Positions 13,346 through 16,549 of a DNA stretch of 16,549 bases are shown piece by piece. A program made the translations under genes and the position numbers. Source of the DNA: UBA6183 sp046314755 (GTDB lineage Bacteria > Bacteroidota > Bacteroidia > UKL13-3); assembly GCA_046314755.1 (NCBI GenBank), contig JBKDBG010000071.1, positions 1-16,549 of the forward strand, read 5' to 3'. The notes below the pieces were generated by a model. It was not told where the DNA came from, ran no database searches, and was given only the letters and a program-made list of their open reading frames with translations. How positions within the stretch are numbered: the stretch's first letter is position 1; each line of letters starts with the position of its first letter.

Positions 13346-13946
13346 TAAAATTTTCATCAACGATAAGCCTTTAATCCTAACGGAGCAAGATACCAACGAT
13401 AGTAGGTTTAAATCATGCTTGCGCACTACCTATGATCCGGCTAAGGCTGCGAGTTATTTAAGGGATATTGAAAGCATGCGCCACAAAGGTTTTGTTTTAG
13501 TAACTGATGATGCGGAATTCGCTTTTGCCGATTTGGCTACACACATGGTGAATATTCAAGCTGCAGGCGGTGTGGTATTTAATGAAAACAAAGAAGTTTT
13601 GCTGATAAAACGATTGGGGAAATGGGATTTGCCAAAAGGTAAAATTGATGGAGATGAAACTCCTGAACAGGCCGCTTTGCGCGAAGTAGAGGAGGAGTGC
13701 AATATCACAGGATTAACCTTGTTGCAGGCTTTACCTAATACCTATCATGTGTATAAAATGCATAATTTTAGGTTTTTAAAAACCACCTATTGGTATCAAA
13801 TGAGTACCCATGCCAATCAAGTATTAAAGCCACAGTTAGAGGAGCAAATAACCGAAGTAATTTGGCAACCCTGGCACACCTTAAATATTGCCGAATTAGA
13901 CACGTATGTGTCCATTACCGACTTGTTGTTGTCGGTTAAACCGTAA
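13341..13946 (+). CDS. Nudix hydrolase
   Basis: Nudix enzymes cleave nucleoside diphosphates linked to another group. This 201-residue protein has an N-terminal domain of about 75 residues (MYKIFINDKPLILTE...) and then the Nudix fold starting at AAGGVVFNENKEVLLIKR. The Nudix box runs from residue 100 to 122: GKIDGDE, then RE and EE in REVEEE. The usual late Gly is replaced by Asn (CNI). All metal-binding acidic residues are present, so it should be active. The substrate cannot be read from sequence. ATG 13341 fits the MYKIFIN start I recall in homologs; ATG 13332 (three residues longer) is the alternative. It is divergent from pyrE with essentially no spacer. Confidence 0.9.
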   Translation: MYKIFINDKPLILTEQDTNDSRFKSCLRTTYDPAKAASYLRDIESMRHKGFVLVTDDAEFAFADLATHMVNIQAAGGVVFNENKEVLLIKRLGKWDLPKGKIDGDETPEQAALREVEEECNITGLTLLQALPNTYHVYKMHNFRFLKTTYWYQMSTHANQVLKPQLEEQITEVIWQPWHTLNIAELDTYVSITDLLLSVKP

Positions 13947-13951
13947 TCAAA

Positions 13952-13983
13952 TTTTGTTTTAGTTCTTTGCTTTTCTATTTTTA
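13952..13983 (+). promoter_or_regulatory. Promoter of the Mpo1-like gene
   Basis: TTTTG (13952-13956) and TATTTTTA (13976-13983) are separated by exactly 19 nt. They match the -33 box and, with one mismatch at the last base, the -7 box of Bacteroidota. The ATG at 14008 is 24 nt further on. The stretch is very T-rich, so a chance match is possible. Confidence 0.45.
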
Positions 13984-14007
13984 TTTTTATTGAATAATAA
14001 AAGTAGT

Positions 14008-14463
14008 ATGTCAGCAAGATCAATTGAACAATGGTTTGATGAATATGGAGAAAGTCACCAAAACCAAACCAACAAACTCATTCACTGGATTTGTGTTCCG
14101 GCCATATTTTTTAGCATTGTTTGTTTATTGCATATGGTAAAAATTTATGGAGCAATTACCCTCGCCAATTTGGTGATGTTTTTTGCAGTGGTGTTTTATG
14201 CACGATTAAGCATAAAACTAACTTTAGGTTTGATAGTATTTTATTGCCTTTGTTTGTGGGGAGCGCAAGCCTTATCTCAACTATCAATACCGGTGTGGCA
14301 AGTTGCTTTGGCTATTTTTGTAGTGGCTTGGATTGGCCAATTTATAGGCCATCATATTGAAGGGAAAAAGCCTTCGTTTATTAAAGATGTACAGTTTTTA
14401 TTAATTGGTCCGGCTTGGTTATTGGGATTTGTGTACGCAAGGTTCGGGTTGAAGTTGAATTAA
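14008..14463 (+). CDS. Mpo1-like membrane protein (DUF962)
   Basis: This is a 151-residue integral membrane protein of the family that includes yeast Mpo1, an Fe(II)-dependent dioxygenase in 2-hydroxy fatty acid alpha-oxidation. The marks are YGESHQNQTNKLIHWICVP (residues 13-31, with His17 and His26), then about four membrane segments (30-48, 52-66, 70-85, 97-112). QFIGHHIEGKKPSF follows (residues 111-124, with His115, His116 and Glu118), then a terminal hydrophobic segment. These histidines fit the metal ligands of the family. A TTG at 13990 would add six residues; ATG 14008 is preferred because it starts at MSARSIEQWFDEYGESHQ. The substrate in bacteria is not established. A terminator follows 26 nt after the stop. 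Confidence 0.85.
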   Translation: MSARSIEQWFDEYGESHQNQTNKLIHWICVPAIFFSIVCLLHMVKIYGAITLANLVMFFAVVFYARLSIKLTLGLIVFYCLCLWGAQALSQLSIPVWQVALAIFVVAWIGQFIGHHIEGKKPSFIKDVQFLLIGPAWLLGFVYARFGLKLN

Positions 14464-14489
14464 ACTATATCAGCATATACTCAGATAAT

Positions 14490-14517
14490 AAAAACGCCCG
14501 CAATTGCGGGCGTTTTT
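14490..14517. terminator. Bidirectional intrinsic terminator
   Basis: The GC-rich palindrome CGCCCGCAATTGCGGGCG (14495-14512) is flanked by five A residues on the left and five T residues on the right, giving a 12-bp stem with an AATT loop. It serves the Mpo1-like gene on the plus strand and alaS on the minus strand. Confidence 0.92.
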
Positions 14518-14530
14518 GTTGTGAAAAATA

Positions 14531-16549
14531 TTAAGCTAAAATAGTTTTTGCTTTTGCTAAGGCATCAGCTAATCCGTTGCTGTTGTTGCCTCCTGCGGTG
14601 GCATAAAAGGGTTGTCCGCCTCCGCCACCTTGTATGTGCTTGGCCAACTCTTTTACAATATTACCTGCATGTAATTTATTATCAGCAACCAAGTTGTCGC
14701 TAATCATTACACTAAGCATAGGTTTGCCGTTTAATTCGCAACCTAACACACAAAACAAGTTTTCAATTTCATTGCGCAATTGAAACGATAAATTTTTAAG
14801 TTGCTCCGCTGATGAAACAGTAACACGTTCAATCAATACATTACCGTTTGATTGTGAAGTAACTTTTTGTTTCAATTCATTTTTAAGTTGAACTGTTTTT
14901 TCTGCTTCAAACGCTTCCAATTTTTTAGAAAGTTCTGCTTTTTCTTGCAACAGTTGCTCTACTGATTTGGCTAAATCTTTTGCTTTGAGTAAATCTTTTA
15001 ATTCATTTACCAATGCAAACTGTTGGTTTATTAATGTTTCTGCCGCATCAGCAGTAATGGCCTCAATCCTGCGCACACCGGCCGCTACCGCACTTTCACT
15101 CACAATTTTAAAATAGCCTATTTGTCCGGTTGCTTTTACGTGTGTGCCACCGCATAATTCGCGACTGTAATTTTCATCCATTGTTACCACACGAACAACT
15201 TCGCCATATTTTTCTCCAAACAACATCATAGCCCCCATTTTTTGAGCATCTGAAATTGCAACTTTAGGGTCGGTATGAACAATGATATTCTCACGAATTT
15301 TTTCATTCACCAAATGTTCTACTTGTGCCAATTCTTCTTCTGTCATGGCTGAGAAATGCGCAAAATCAAAACGTAAATATTCATGGTTAACCAAACTGCC
15401 TTTTTGTTGTACATGGGTGCCTAATACTTTGCGCAAGGCTGCATGCAATAGGTGAGTTGCGCTGTGGTTGTTTGCAGTTAGCTGTCTTCTTTTTACATCA
15501 ATAAATGCTTGAAAGTAGTCTTTTGGATTATCCGGTAATTTGTTAACGATTAGAATTGGTAATCCATTTTCTTTAATCGTATTAATAACTTCAATTGTTT
15601 CGTTTACAAACACCAATTTACCAACGTCACCAACTTGGCCTCCACCTTCAGGATAGAAAATATTATCCATTATTACCAATTGGTATTGTGTTTCTTTTCC
15701 TTTGGTTACTTTACGATATTGTGTAATATAGTTTTGTTGTTGACTTTCAGTTCTCGAATAATGTTCCTCTGTATTATCATGTACACCTGCTCCTAAACTG
15801 TCAGGTCTTCCCGGAACCCAATCATCAGTTGTGAGTTCTGTTGCTTTGCGGCTACGTTCTTTTTGTTGTTGAAGCGCAGCTTCGAAGCCTTCAATGTCAA
15901 CATCAATACCTTTTTCTTTAGATATAAGTCTCGTTAAATCAATTGGAAATCCTTTTTCGTCTTGTAGTATAAACGAGGCAGAACCAGACAACATAGGTTT
16001 GAAGTCGCCAACTAACTTGGCAGCCTTAGTTATATCATCAATATTGCTAATAGCTTTATTAAGTGAATCAAACGATCCTTGATACTTGAAGGCTAATGAC
16101 TGTGTAATGGATAAAACAGAACTTTTGAATGAATTTACCGCCTCTAATTGTTTATTATTTTCTGCGTACAATTCTGCAACTTTTTTAGAAGCTTCTAATT
16201 GCTTCTCAATCTCTCTTTGGGTTTTTTGTATTTCTTCAATTGAAGAGTATAATTCATTAATTCCTGCTCCTAACGTTTTCAAAAAGCTTTGTTCTTCCTC
16301 TTTAATCACCTTTACCACAAAATCTTTTTGCGCAAATAATTCAGGGAAAACGTTTTTAAAACTATCAGCAATGAGCACTGCCAATTTGCATAAGAAAGGT
16401 TCTTTAATATTTAAAAACTGGTATTGGTAACGCACCGCTCTGCGCAAAATTCTGCGTATTACATAACCTGCTCCGTTATTGCTTGGCAATTGTCCATCGG
16501 CAATGGCAAAACTAATGGCACGAATATGATCAGCCAATACACGCATGGC
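14531..16549 (-). CDS. alaS: Alanine-tRNA ligase AlaS, missing N-terminus (cut by window edge), with coiled-coil-like insertion
   Basis: AlaS charges tRNA(Ala) with alanine. The visible 672 codons begin inside the tRNA-recognition part (MRVLADHIRAISFAIADGQL). They run through the editing domain, with HSATH (residues 361-365, counting that Met as 1) and CGGTH (465-469) as zinc and editing ligands. The protein ends in the C-Ala/DHHA1 domain with a GGGGGQPF loop (640-647). The class II catalytic core lies beyond the right edge. Between TLGAGINEL (91-99) and LSGSASFILQDEKGFPIDLT (186-205) the E. coli enzyme has about 20 residues. Here there are about 90, rich in Glu, Lys and Gln and predicted helical. 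The normally conserved YDTYGFP next to it reads QDEKGFP. The frame is unbroken, so this looks like a real insertion. Confidence 0.96.
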   Translation of the reverse strand, partial: AMRVLADHIRAISFAIADGQLPSNNGAGYVIRRILRRAVRYQYQFLNIKEPFLCKLAVLIADSFKNVFPELFAQKDFVVKVIKEEEQSFLKTLGAGINELYSSIEEIQKTQREIEKQLEASKKVAELYAENNKQLEAVNSFKSSVLSITQSLAFKYQGSFDSLNKAISNIDDITKAAKLVGDFKPMLSGSASFILQDEKGFPIDLTRLISKEKGIDVDIEGFEAALQQQKERSRKATELTTDDWVPGRPDSLGAGVHDNTEEHYSRTESQQQNYITQYRKVTKGKETQYQLVIMDNIFYPEGGGQVGDVGKLVFVNETIEVINTIKENGLPILIVNKLPDNPKDYFQAFIDVKRRQLTANNHSATHLLHAALRKVLGTHVQQKGSLVNHEYLRFDFAHFSAMTEEELAQVEHLVNEKIRENIIVHTDPKVAISDAQKMGAMMLFGEKYGEVVRVVTMDENYSRELCGGTHVKATGQIGYFKIVSESAVAAGVRRIEAITADAAETLINQQFALVNELKDLLKAKDLAKSVEQLLQEKAELSKKLEAFEAEKTVQLKNELKQKVTSQSNGNVLIERVTVSSAEQLKNLSFQLRNEIENLFCVLGCELNGKPMLSVMISDNLVADNKLHAGNIVKELAKHIQGGGGGQPFYATAGGNNSNGLADALAKAKTILA

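Noticed and set aside
13334..13426. Upstream extension of PyrE by 31 residues
   Set aside because: Homologs start at the equivalent of MDSTAAKIAEYLL, and the extra codons run through the Nudix gene and the pyrE promoter.
15995..16261. AlaS insertion as an intein, inserted element or frameshift
   Set aside because: There are no intein splice residues, flanking repeats or frame changes. The sequence is too short for an intein and reads as helical protein.
1..16549. Mobile element, CRISPR array or defence island
   Set aside because: No transposase, integrase, inverted repeat pairs, spaced direct repeats or recognisable defence proteins are present, and the gene content is mostly housekeeping.

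Overview
The window is ordinary chromosomal DNA from a member of the Bacteroidota. Three things point there. Several promoters carry the Bacteroidota -7 element TAnnTTTG. MnmA, AlaS, QueG and the membrane pyrophosphatase have Bacteroidota-type sequences. There are lipoproteins, an S8 protease and outer-membrane barrels typical of the phylum. The DNA is AT-rich, the genes are tightly packed, and no gene-free stretch exceeds about 160 bases. I see no tRNA, rRNA, CRISPR array, insertion sequence, phage or defence gene. A finer placement (Chitinophagales or Sphingobacteriales-like) would be a guess.

Layout: (1) 1-408 minus, the 5' end of queG (tRNA queuosine), divergent from a small membrane protein at 566-991. 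(2) A Spy/CpxP-like periplasmic protein (1003-1449 minus), divergent from a plus-strand cluster: mnmA (tRNA s2U34), a lipoprotein, a secreted S8 protease and a DinB/DUF1569-like protein. The cluster ends at a strong hairpin at 5530-5565. (3) hppA, a membrane pyrophosphatase on the minus strand with an extra cysteine-rich C-terminal tail. (4) A plus-strand pair, an outer-membrane barrel protein and a helix-hairpin-helix protein with a predicted barrel, separated by 1 nt. (5) A minus-strand operon pyrE-plsC-gatC-lipoprotein, with gaps of 11 and 12 nt and a 17-nt plsC/gatC overlap. (6) Divergent from pyrE, a Nudix hydrolase and then an Mpo1-like (DUF962) membrane protein. (7) The 3' three quarters of alaS on the minus strand, running off the right edge.

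Much of the content is housekeeping. It covers tRNA modification and charging (QueG, MnmA, GatC, AlaS), pyrimidine and lipid synthesis (PyrE, PlsC), and energy recovery from pyrophosphate (HppA). HppA plausibly benefits from the PPi released by reactions such as those of PyrE, MnmA and AlaS.

No wholly new system is evident. The points most worth checking are: the HHH/outer-membrane-barrel pair, which would suit DNA handling at the cell surface; the 16-cysteine tail on HppA; a coiled-coil-like insertion of about 70 residues in AlaS; the pyrE/Nudix divergent start, where the two start codons share or nearly share the same bases; and a recurring arrangement with the -7 box only 4-5 nt before the start codon, which predicts leaderless mRNAs.
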